Assembly: GCF_043290135.1 (NCBI RefSeq)
Contig: NC_134710.1
Location: 139,634,332 to 139,698,331 of the forward strand
DNA from: Rhipicephalus microplus
Taxonomy: Eukaryota > Arthropoda > Arachnida > Ixodida > Ixodidae
Reading direction: 5' to 3'
DNA length: 64,000 nt
Position 1 is the first letter of the stretch. Each line of letters opens with the position of its first letter. The notes beneath the pieces are model-generated. The model had not been told where the DNA came from. It did not search any database and worked only from the letters and a program-made list of their open reading frames with translations. The position numbers and the translations under genes were made by a program. Below, in pieces: positions 45,193 to 54,549 of the stretch.

Positions 45193-46017
45193 TCAGTCGG
45201 TGGCACTCCCTCGACCGGCGTTCCGGCGGGTAGGGTAGCGATGACCCGTGGTGGCGGGAGCCTCAGTTCGGTTTTGCCGAGTTGTGTCTTGGCTTGAAGA
45301 ACCGGAGTTGTGTGTAGCACCCGCAGGGGACGTTTGTTGGCGTCTCCTGGGGGACGTCGGCGTAGATCGTTCTGGGGGTTCGCAAGGTGGGCAGTCACGC
45401 CATGATGATGTAGTTCCTAGGAAACGTTTGCAGCAGAGTTCGCGAATGTGGCTGGCGATGATGGCAACACCTTCGAAGCTTAGATGAAGACCATCAGCTG
45501 CCAACACACGTGTCAGGGGCAGCCAGTGGAGACCATGATCGACGAAAAAAACTTTCTTGGAGCGCCTACAGTAGTTGTGCAGCAGTCGGTTGAAGTACGT
45601 GGCTTCCATATTGCACCGGTAAACAAATGAAAGGTTGCCGTTGCCATTACGGCGGTTAGGGCAGCGTGGAAGAACGAGTGTTGCGTAAATCCTTGAAATG
45701 TGAGGCTTGGCGTTCATAACGTGCTCCAGCAGGGATCGGTATCTTCTGAATGCTACAGCAGCATTTGTTGAAGCGATGTCGTTGGTACCAATGTGGAGAA
45801 CGAGGGCGGTTGCGGATTCTGGCACAAAGTGAAGTAAAGACCGCACGTCGGAGATATGCGCACCCACTTGAGAGATGAAAGCGGGAGTCCCTCTTGAACA
45901 TGGGTCGAAATGCTGGTGGACGTACTTGGTCTGAGAATCACCAATGACGACTGTAGAAATTTCTTCTTGGGGATACTTTAAAATGATGTGCTTTGACGTT
46001 GTCGTGACAAGAGCCAT
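45193..46017 (-). CDS. SGNH/GDSL-type hydrolase-like ORF of Penelope-like element
   Basis: 274 residues from ATG 46017, about 50 nt inside the unit. It has the SGNH blocks in order: VVIGDSQTKYVHQHF (block I, nucleophile Ser at about residue 25), a Gly in QVGAHISDV (block II), VLHIGTNDIAS (block III, GxND) and DGLHLSFEGVAIIASHI (block V, DxxH). A Ser/Arg/Thr-rich disordered tail (about 200-274) follows. All four catalytic positions look intact, so acyl-ester hydrolase activity is plausible; SGNH ORFs are known in some LINE ORF1s and in giant telomeric Penelope-like Terminons (from memory). It ends in TGA-C, and the RT frame continues in phase directly after that stop. A longer in-frame reading to 46302 only crosses the upstream unit's 3' end. 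Confidence 0.85.
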   Translation of the reverse strand: MALVTTTSKHIILKYPQEEISTVVIGDSQTKYVHQHFDPCSRGTPAFISQVGAHISDVRSLLHFVPESATALVLHIGTNDIASTNAAVAFRRYRSLLEHVMNAKPHISRIYATLVLPRCPNRRNGNGNLSFVYRCNMEATYFNRLLHNYCRRSKKVFFVDHGLHWLPLTRVLAADGLHLSFEGVAIIASHIRELCCKRFLGTTSSWRDCPPCEPPERSTPTSPRRRQQTSPAGATHNSGSSSQDTTRQNRTEAPATTGHRYPTRRNAGRGSATD

Positions 46018-46114
46018 TGCGGGTAAGTAGAAGGGATTATAGGAAGTATCACGCAGGCTCTGATAGTATAGAAAAAGGAGTAATTCACACACAACGAACG
46101 TTTCAGCACAGTTT

Positions 46115-46157
46115 AGTCCGACGTTTCGACCGTGGGACCGGTCTTCGTCTGGGAATA
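46115..46157 (-). ncRNA. hammerhead-ribozyme-like motif (unit junction)
   Basis: Minus strand: CAGACGA (46151-46145) in place of the CUGANGA core, a helix II hairpin with GACC/GGTC arms (46143-46128), then GAAACGTC (46127-46120). Flanking TTCC and GGA can form part of stem I. The ACGT between GAAA and the putative cleavage base C (46120) would be a minimal stem III, as in dimer-acting hammerheads reported in Penelope-like elements. The core has one substitution (A for U) and one extra A, so it may be weak or dead. Confidence 0.4.
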
Positions 46158-46558
46158 CAGGGCATAAAATTCGCGCGCTTATATATGTCAATATTCGAGA
46201 CCCCCCCAAAAAAACACACATGCTCTTGTGTAATGAACAAGGCTCATCTGTATCAGCACAAAAACGGTTTTCAGTGATCAAAAATATATATCTATACAGC
46301 ACTGTGTGATGTCACCATTTGTAAGTCATTGGCAGCTGATACGGCTTTGCGGGATACACGTGTGCATCGCGACATTACGGATGTCAAAGCTCTTTTCTTA
46401 CAATAATGGTTCGCGTGTAAGATATACGCGTTGCCGATGATAAATAATTCTATTATATATATGTAAGAATCGCTGTTTCTGTATACATTATCAGCACAGC
46501 GCACTCTCTGATAAAGAAGCAGACTAGCGTACACTTGTTATATTGTTGACCAATAAGC

Positions 46559-49126
46559 TTACGTGGAAGGAAGACACGTCAATGTGCCTGCATCCTCATT
46601 GATACCATCTGCTACAGTATTGAACTTGAATATCAGGTATGATTCCCGGAGTTCACGATCATGGTTTGAGCGGAAACCAGATTCAAGAATGGTCGCTTTC
46701 ATTTGATCGAAAGAGTGGCCCGGCATGCGAACGTGTCGTGATAGCGGTAGATGAGGGAATATATTTACATGGGATTTGTGGTTATTAAAGCGTATTCTGA
46801 ATGGAGTTTCAGTATGACCAATATATTGTTTCAAACAGGCACTACATTCCAACATGTATACGGCATTATAAGTGTCGCAGTCGAAGCTACCACGAATCTT
46901 TAATTTAAAGTCCGAAGACGTGCTCGCGGCGTTTTGCGTGGTTTGCATGTGCACACACACTTTGCACCGTGGTTTGTTACAAGGTGCACAGCCACTCTCT
47001 TTACGGGTACCAATTTTAGATGACGTTAACATGTCGTGAAGGTTTTTTGACCGTCGGTAAACAACACGAGGCGGAACAGAAAAAATTTTTTTGAGATTAT
47101 CACTTTCGGTTAAGATGTTGTGGTGCCGTTTCAATATAGCAGATACTTTAGGAGCTGATGATGAAAATGTCAGAACAAGGTTAGTTTGAGCAGAGCTATC
47201 GTTCCCGTCCTTTCCTTTCAGAATCTCGGTGCGGTTGAGTTGGTCAGCTCGAGTTATGGCATCGTCTATTAGTTTTTCCGGGTATTTTCTTTTTACTAGA
47301 GAACTTTTGAGCCTATTACAATTTTCAATGAAATCTGTACGGTCAGAGCACAACCGTTTAAAGCGGTGAGCCTGGCTATAGGGAATTCCTGTTTTGCAAT
47401 GCCGGGGGTGGCTACTCTGAAAATGCAGGAGTTGATGTCGGTCAGTAGGCTTGCGGAACAGCTTCGTAGCAAGTTGTCCTTCGGAAATGGTGACTGTGAC
47501 ATCGAGAAAATTTACAGAAGTGCGCGAAAATTGGTGCGAGAACTTAATAGACGGATGGAAATTATTAAACTTTTGAATGAAACCAAGCAGACTTGCTTCA
47601 TCGTGTGTCCAGACAAGAAAAATATCGTCAATGAAGCGCCTATAGTAGAGAGGTTGAAGCATGTTTTTACCTAAAAATTCGCATTCCAGAATGCCCATAA
47701 AAATGTTAGCGTAGTTAGGGCCTACTTTCGTACCCATTGAGGTGCCGTTGGCTTGTACATAGTGAATGTTGTTAAACTCAAAATTGTTTAATTCAAGGAT
47801 AAGTTTCAAAAGAGTACCAAGCGCTTCTTTATCAATAGGTTTATCTAAAGGGGAATTTTCATAGGCCTTTATTACTGCAGAAATACCATCTTTATGCGGT
47901 ATGTTGGTGTATAGTGATGCTACGTCCAGCGTTACTAACATTGAACCAGATGGAACATGAAGATCTACAATTTCTTGAAGGAAATGGTTGGTGTCTTTGA
48001 TGAATGACGGAAATGTGGCTGGAATCTTGTTTATGAGGGAGTCAACGTAACGAGATAAATTTTCGGTAACGGTGCCGATTCCGGAAATGATGGGGCGGCC
48101 GGGATTATTCTGCTTGTGAATTTTAGGAAGCATATAAAATCTTCCCGCTACGGGACTGAGTGGTACCAAAGAGCGGACTGTCTTTTCATCTAATTTACCA
48201 TGTTCTAGTAAAGACGTAAGTGCGTCCTTAAGCTTAGATTTAAATTCGCTGGTAGGATCGGAGGGCAAAGCTTTGTAAAAAGTGGCATCTGAAAGTTGCC
48301 TCTCGGCCTCGCTTATATAATCAACCGCGTTGAGAATTACAATGGCCCCCCCTTTATCGGCTGGTTTGATGACGATGTCATGGTTTGTCGACAACTGTTC
48401 GAGAGCAACCTTCTCTTTTTTGGACAAATTGTGGCGGTAAGGCGCAGTTTTCTTATAGGCAGCGAAAATGTCGCGTTGTACAGCGTTTATGTAAATGTCA
48501 AGACATCTGTCGCGATGTGGTGGGGGTGTCCATTGTTTATATGTCGGTAGTGCAGGTCTGGTTTCATTCGGGCTTCGGCGGTCATGATAGTATTCTCTCA
48601 GACGCAAATTACGGGAAAAGTTGTGTAGATCCTTCAGAAGTTGAAACTCGTTGAAGCCACCTGAAGCGGGGCAAAAGTTGAGGCCCTTTGACAGAGCACC
48701 CATTTGTTCGTTGGAAAGAACTATGTTTGAAAGGTTTACAACGCTGCTATCTATTTGAGAAGACTGGTCTTTCGAATCATTCGAACGTGTTGCGGCGCGT
48801 TTGGTCACCTCAAATTTGCGTTCGTGCCTACATAAACCATCACGTAGAAACTTCTTCTGTTTAGTTGTGTTTAACTTGTTCCTCTTACGTTCTTCATAGG
48901 CAATTAAACATTCAGACTCATGCACTGCTAGCTTCTTTAACAGGCGAGCTTCTGTATGCTGAAGGTCTTGCGTGCAAGATTTATAATGGTCAATAATTAT
49001 GGGTATGAGATCTAAGGACGCTTTACTTAACACTTCTTGCCATTTGGTTTTGTTAGAGGCCGAAAGTTCAGAAGTAGCTGGTTTAAATCTTATCTGTAAA
49101 CCTTTCGGGACCACCGAAGCATTCAA
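46559..49126 (-). CDS. Penelope-like RT/GIY-YIG, second copy
   Basis: Identical 855-codon ORF in the upstream, 5'-truncated unit, with all RT, Cys-linker and GIY-YIG motifs described for 42502-45069. It is preceded by the same in-frame TGA (49250-49252) but only by the last ~77 codons of the SGNH ORF, so a full fusion product cannot be made from this copy. Its 3' region supplies the sequence directly upstream of the full unit, which may act as its promoter, as pseudo-LTRs are thought to do. Confidence 0.95.
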   Translation of the reverse strand: MNASVVPKGLQIRFKPATSELSASNKTKWQEVLSKASLDLIPIIIDHYKSCTQDLQHTEARLLKKLAVHESECLIAYEERKRNKLNTTKQKKFLRDGLCRHERKFEVTKRAATRSNDSKDQSSQIDSSVVNLSNIVLSNEQMGALSKGLNFCPASGGFNEFQLLKDLHNFSRNLRLREYYHDRRSPNETRPALPTYKQWTPPPHRDRCLDIYINAVQRDIFAAYKKTAPYRHNLSKKEKVALEQLSTNHDIVIKPADKGGAIVILNAVDYISEAERQLSDATFYKALPSDPTSEFKSKLKDALTSLLEHGKLDEKTVRSLVPLSPVAGRFYMLPKIHKQNNPGRPIISGIGTVTENLSRYVDSLINKIPATFPSFIKDTNHFLQEIVDLHVPSGSMLVTLDVASLYTNIPHKDGISAVIKAYENSPLDKPIDKEALGTLLKLILELNNFEFNNIHYVQANGTSMGTKVGPNYANIFMGILECEFLGKNMLQPLYYRRFIDDIFLVWTHDEASLLGFIQKFNNFHPSIKFSHQFSRTSVNFLDVTVTISEGQLATKLFRKPTDRHQLLHFQSSHPRHCKTGIPYSQAHRFKRLCSDRTDFIENCNRLKSSLVKRKYPEKLIDDAITRADQLNRTEILKGKDGNDSSAQTNLVLTFSSSAPKVSAILKRHHNILTESDNLKKIFSVPPRVVYRRSKNLHDMLTSSKIGTRKESGCAPCNKPRCKVCVHMQTTQNAASTSSDFKLKIRGSFDCDTYNAVYMLECSACLKQYIGHTETPFRIRFNNHKSHVNIFPHLPLSRHVRMPGHSFDQMKATILESGFRSNHDRELRESYLIFKFNTVADGINEDAGTLTCLPST

Positions 49127-49249
49127 GTAGCTCGTAAGTGAGAATACGTGTAGCTCGGAACGAACCCTTTTCTCAATAATTTTCCTAGCTTCTAAAAACT
49201 CTCGCGAAGGAAGACTTGAAACATTGCCTTTAAGCGCAGGCGCCTGCCG

Positions 49250-49480
49250 TCAGTCGGTGGCACTCCCTCGACCGGCGTTCCGGCGGGTAGGGTAGCGATG
49301 ACCCGTGGTGGCGGGAGCCTCAGTTCGGTTTTGCCGAGTTGTGTCTTGGCTTGAAGAACCGGAGTTGTGTGTAGCACCCGCAGGGGACGTTTGTTGGCGT
49401 CTCCTGGGGGACGTCGGCGTAGATCGTTCTGGGGGTTCGCAAGGTGGGCAGTCACGCCATGATGATGTAGTTCCTAGGAA
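49250..49480 (-). pseudogene. SGNH ORF C-terminal fragment
   Basis: Same as 45193-45423: only the Ser/Arg-rich tail of the SGNH ORF, cut by the truncation at 49480, where the sequence passes into a TA-rich microsatellite. The catalytic blocks are absent. Confidence 0.85.
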
Positions 49481-49481
49481 C

Positions 49482-49872
<391 letters not shown>

Positions 49873-50044
49873 CAGCCTTCCCAGGAACGATCCCTGGGTA
49901 GCACTCCAAGCCGTTGGTGCTTTCTCACCATTCGTCACTGATCTTCTGTCACATCCATGTGTGAGGGAATTGGCCACACTCATCAGCCTAGGTTTTTTTT
50001 TTCTACTGTAGAATTTCTTTTCACTGATTTTTTAGGAGCCATCA

Positions 50045-53041
50045 ATGCCGGTCACCAGTCCTGACCAGGGCGAGCCCTGGTCGGCCAGTCTCCCTGCTGA
50101 GTCGGTATCACTGGAGTGTTTCCTCCGGAATGGCGTAAGCAGTTTGCCTGTCGCGCTTGGGCCTACTGATAGTGGAGCCATTCGATTGAGTGAAACGGAG
50201 GAGTTTCAAGAAGAGCTTCGCAGCGAAATGAGATTTTGTGGACATCTCGGAGGTGATGCGCTTCGGCAAGGCTGGGATACTATGCAAGTCTTCGAATATT
50301 CAATGCTTAACGTTCATGGCTGTTTGCGTTTTCATACCCCCCCCCCTCACATCTTGCTTGCGTGAAGAGCATTGTTTGCGGTGTTCCTAACATTAGTCCT
50401 GAAGCCTTCTTAAAGATGGTCTCTCCAGCTGGCGTGGTATCTGTCTACAGATGCACCAGACTTGTGGGTGATACGCGGGTCCCTACTGAAAGCATCATCA
50501 TCCCTTTTGCCGGTCTAACACACCCCTCTGAGCTGAAGGCCTGGCCTTACTTATTCCGTGTAGAGGCATATTGATACCTCGCCCACTGCAGTGTCATAAC
50601 TGATGGCCATTCGGGAATAGCGCTAATGCTTGCAGGTCCTCAGTGAGGTGTCCGAAATTCGGTGGGTCACATGCCACATCAGAATGTCAGGTAGAAAACT
50701 GCAGGTGTTGCCTATGTGATGGAGCACACACAGCCACGGACAATAGCGGTCCTGCTCGTGAACGTGAAACGCAGTTCCTGGATATTGTGGAGAAACGCCG
50801 TTGTTCTCGGTCTGAGGCTACATCCTTCATTAAAGAGCGCCAAGTGGGGTACGCTGCTGTTACATCACGCCAGTGTGGGTTATCGAAGTGACGGTCGCTT
50901 CCGCAGTGTCGGCAGCGATAAATAATATGTCTATGATTATGAAACGGCTTTTCAACACCTTTGCTAAAGGTTTGACCGAGATGCTAGCTGCCAGGTTAAA
51001 TAACCTTGTTCCACCTTTCCCTACACGCACTGCATGGTTCAGGGTGAAGCTGAGCACCTCGGCAATGAAAAAAACAATCGGTGTCAAGAAGATGTTCCTC
51101 CAGAAAAGCTTGTCAGCTCTCAGTCACCGACCCCTGTGGAGCTCAATGGGTCATTAGGTGACATGAGGCTACGTAATATCATTCATAAGCGACACGGTGC
51201 TCCATTGACTCCAACCCATTCACTAATGTCAAAACCAAAAAAAAAGAAGTACTAACAATGACAACAACAAGTGGGATGCTATATTAAGTCCACCATAGCG
51301 CCTGTAAAAGTTCTCCAGTGGAATTGCCTTTCCGTATCTTCTACTTACACAGGTCTTTATCTCATACAACGAATCCTAATAATATTTTACTTCAAGAGTC
51401 TTGGCTTTCAGTAAACCAAAAGTTTACTCTTAATAATTTTTGAACTTTTAGGCAGCATCGGCCAGGTAGAGGACATAGATTAGTGGCCATAATCTCTTCA
51501 AAAATGTATTATCATGTTACTGTAACTTTTGAACATATTCATCCGGATTGTGAACTGTTAGAAATAAATTGTTTGTTACCTAACTCCTACAAAATTACAG
51601 TGATCAATGCGTACTTTCCGAATGAATTGAGAAGCACAGATAACCTAGATTGTGTCACCAAGAATTCTCCTTAAAACTCAATTTTATTGACAGGGGATTC
51701 TTCTTGTGGGTTAAAGACATATGGCTGTGGCAAGCAATTGTGGAATTGGTTGCAGGAAAGTAATTTTTGTTGTTATAACTCTCGTCGAGTTACCTTTTTA
51801 CGCGGAGAAGGTCATCAACTTTATACCTTACTTTTTTGTGTGACCAGCTGGTTATGTCATCATGAGAAACGTTAGACAATGGGACGAGTAGTGATCATGT
51901 ACGGGTTGCCTATGGAATAATGCTACCGCGTCAGACCTCTGCTATCCAGCAGCAGCAGTTAATTAACTATAAAACCTATAAACTGTTTTAAATTATGCGC
52001 TTTCGTCATTCGGAGAACGTGACGGACAACAAAGAGCTGTTTCAGTTGTAGCATGCCTAAGTGACTCTGTTCAGCCTGCACAATTTTCTTTCAAGTCTGA
52101 CGGCACACCGTGAAGTTCTGCTTCGTGGAATGAAGATTGTACGCTTGCTTATATGCGACGTAAAGTGGCTTGGAAACGTTTACACCACAACCGTATCCCG
52201 AAAATTTGTGTTGACTATAAATTCTACGCAGCAATATTTAAGCGTACAATTGCAATAGCTGAAGATAAACACAAATCTGACTTGCATTCGCGTTTATCAA
52301 AAGCTGATAAAAGATCTGCTCTGCACAAATTTTTACGGAACAAAACATCGTCCCAGATATCAGCGTATTCACATTTGGTATACAGTTGTCTCCTAAAGAG
52401 GCGTCCGATTTGTTAGAAGGCATCGCGAAAGCACTTGAAGTGCGTTTTGCTTCTACTTTCTTGAGACCTATCACATTAAAAAGCTCAACATCGGACTTGC
52501 AGGAAGTCACTATGGCGAGACTGGCAGATGTTATATTAACTGTGAATCAAGTGGCTCCCGGTCCAGATCGAATTTCAAGCTCTATGATCAAATCGATGTT
52601 TAATTCCTATCCCGATGAGCTTTCGAATATTGTTAAATGCTCCTTACAGTCCCCGTGTATTCTAAGCGCATTGCTAAAGTTGTGTTGGTGCGAAAAAATC
52701 AAAGCCTCGAATATGTGCTGGATAACATTCGGTCGATTTCGCTTACTTCAAAATGAGTTAAAATAATTGAAAAAAAGTTATTCATAGCAGGCTCAGTGAA
52801 CTTATCGCTCGAAAGGGTATCCTTTCACCAAGGCAAATAGGATTTAGACAGGGGTGCGCTATACGGTCGGCTCAAGTTGATCTAGAAAGCCGCATTCAAC
52901 TTGCAAAAGTATATCCGGTGAGCTTTCTGCGTTACTCACATTAGATATTGCAAAAGGCAATATATTGTTGAATGCAGTACATAGATTTATAAACTAGTGA
53001 GCTGTGATCTGCCCAATTACATTATATCTTGAATTCAGGAG
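50045..53041 (+). mobile_element. decayed I/Jockey-type LINE, 5' part
   Basis: Remnants in LINE order: ORF1 segments (RVPTESIIIPFAGLTHPSEL near 50480, then a CPKFGGSHATSEC knuckle and a RERETQFLDIVEKRRCSR stretch near 50760), endonuclease N-terminus near 51305-51900 (DSSCGLKTYGCGKQLWNWLQ), and RT fingers (APGPDRISSSMIKSMFNSYP near 52560, ARKGILSPRQIGFRQGC near 52810). Multiple stops and shifts. The RT reading stops at 53041 and resumes at 58405 because a younger LINE inserted there. Confidence 0.75.
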
Positions 53042-53187
53042 CTTCTCTTCAAGAAGAGAGTTTGCAAGAGAGTTTGAACTGGAGGAAGACGAAGTTATTC
53101 TCTTGTGGAACACATCTTTCGGTCTGTGCTGTATTTTCTGCGTTCCACAGCGCAACAGCGGGGTCTCCAGCCCCCTACATCGCGGTC

Positions 53188-54546
53188 ATGGATGTACAAT
53201 TCCAGGAGATCCCGCCCGGTACCAGTTCATCCACGGGCATTGCTTCAAGAAAGCGTGGTAATACATCTAGTGAGAGCGAGGACACCGAGCCGTACTCTGC
53301 ATCAGACTACGAGTCCTCGGAAGACGGCTTCGAACCTGTGCTCTACCGCAAGGCCAAACGAAGAATCACGAACGCATCATCGGCATCAAGTACAGCCACT
53401 GTGAGGGCAGCGCCTCAGCGATGGCCTCACTCCATTCTGTTTGTGCCGCAGACTACTACTGCCAATCTACGCTTCCTCAACAGGCAAGCACTGTCCTTGT
53501 ACCTTGAAAACATTGTGCCTAACGAGATTAAGGACATCAGGATAAACACGAGGAAGAATATTTTGGCAATCGACGTGAGGAACCCGAGTGCACTGAACAC
53601 GCTACAGCATGTGTCGGAGCTGGGAAACATCAAAGTCCGATCCATCATACCAGCGAATGGTGACACCATAACAGGAGTTATCTATGACATAGACACTGAA
53701 ATCACCAATGAAGATCTTCCTGTACTGATAAAACCAGTGAGCGAAAACAACGTCATTGTGCATGCTGGTCGCCTAGGCAACTCTCGTTGTGTGCGAATAA
53801 CATTCAAGGGTGACTGTCTTCCCTCTTACGTGAAGGTTGGCCATTTCCGTCACCAGGTTCGCCCATTTATTCCGAAGCCTATGCAGTGTTTCAAGTGCCA
53901 GAAGATTGGCCACGTGCAGGGCGTTTGCATAAATTCCGCAGTGTGCCCCCGATGCGCTGAACACCACTCAGAAAACGACTGTAATGCAACTACGTTGAAA
54001 TGCCCCAACTGCCAAGGCGCTCACAGTGCTTCCTCCAAGGACTGTCCTCAGATTCAGAAAGAGATTTATATTCTGAGGCAAATGGTGCGAGACAACTCGA
54101 CTCACAGAGAAGCTGCGCAAAAAGTAAGGCGAAGGCGCCGCCATCGTCGAAGGTCCTCACGAAGGACAGTGCAAAATCTGACGACAAAGTCAGAAACTCA
54201 GGTGAAATCGACAGGCGCGGCTCCTAGCACGGCAAACATCTGCGCTGTAAGAGAAGATGCCGGAAGATCTCTCTCTCCAAAGGAATGGCCACTCCTTCAG
54301 CCTAGACGATCTGTTGAGCCTCAACAGAAGCCGCCTACACGACCTGTTGAGCCTCAACAGAAGCCGCCTCAAGAACAAGCACAAAATGCTGCAACAGCCG
54401 GGAAGCCAGATATTCGCGTGATGGTGATGCTAAGATCATTAGTGGACACCATTCGCATGTTGTTTCGCGACATAAATACACCGTCAGCCAAAAGTGCCCT
54501 TCAAGTACTGGACGCGCTTAGTCCAGTGCTAGCAGCCCTAGAGTAG
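53188..54546 (+). CDS. LINE ORF1, CCHC nucleic-acid-binding protein
   Basis: 452 residues. The first ATG in frame is 53188 (upstream codons back to 53029 lie in the 5' UTR and target site). It has a Ser/Glu-rich N-terminus (~20-60), a folded middle (~90-225), then three Cys/His knuckles: CFKCQKIGHVQGVC (~234-247), CPRCAEHHSENDC and CPNCQGAHSASSKDC. A basic segment (KVRRRRRHRRRSSRR) and a duplicated VEPQQKPP motif follow. Expected role: binding of element RNA in the retrotransposition particle. It ends TAG, with ORF2 starting three bases later. Confidence 0.92.
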   Translation: MDVQFQEIPPGTSSSTGIASRKRGNTSSESEDTEPYSASDYESSEDGFEPVLYRKAKRRITNASSASSTATVRAAPQRWPHSILFVPQTTTANLRFLNRQALSLYLENIVPNEIKDIRINTRKNILAIDVRNPSALNTLQHVSELGNIKVRSIIPANGDTITGVIYDIDTEITNEDLPVLIKPVSENNVIVHAGRLGNSRCVRITFKGDCLPSYVKVGHFRHQVRPFIPKPMQCFKCQKIGHVQGVCINSAVCPRCAEHHSENDCNATTLKCPNCQGAHSASSKDCPQIQKEIYILRQMVRDNSTHREAAQKVRRRRRHRRRSSRRTVQNLTTKSETQVKSTGAAPSTANICAVREDAGRSLSPKEWPLLQPRRSVEPQQKPPTRPVEPQQKPPQEQAQNAATAGKPDIRVMVMLRSLVDTIRMLFRDINTPSAKSALQVLDALSPVLAALE

Positions 54547-54549
54547 ACC

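Larger units (their letters stand above)
42010..49480 (-). mobile_element. Penelope-like element, head-to-tail tandem
   Basis: Read on the minus strand, a 5'-truncated unit (49480-46067) is followed directly by a full 4057-bp unit (46066-42010). The shared 3414 bp appear identical wherever compared, including both 855-codon RT ORFs. This partial-plus-full tandem with long pseudo-LTRs is the classic Penelope-like arrangement. Each full unit holds a ~50-nt leader, an SGNH hydrolase-like ORF, an RT/GIY-YIG ORF and a ~490-bp 3' region with a hammerhead-like motif. (TA)n arrays border both outer ends. Identity means very recent insertion or duplication; an assembly artefact cannot be excluded. Confidence 0.93.

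Noticed and set aside
46017..46302. Start of the SGNH ORF at 46302 (369 residues)
   Set aside because: The extra 95 codons read through the 3' end of the upstream Penelope-like unit, including the ribozyme-like motif, and show no protein-like pattern; the ATG at 46017 lies within the unit and directly before the conserved domain.
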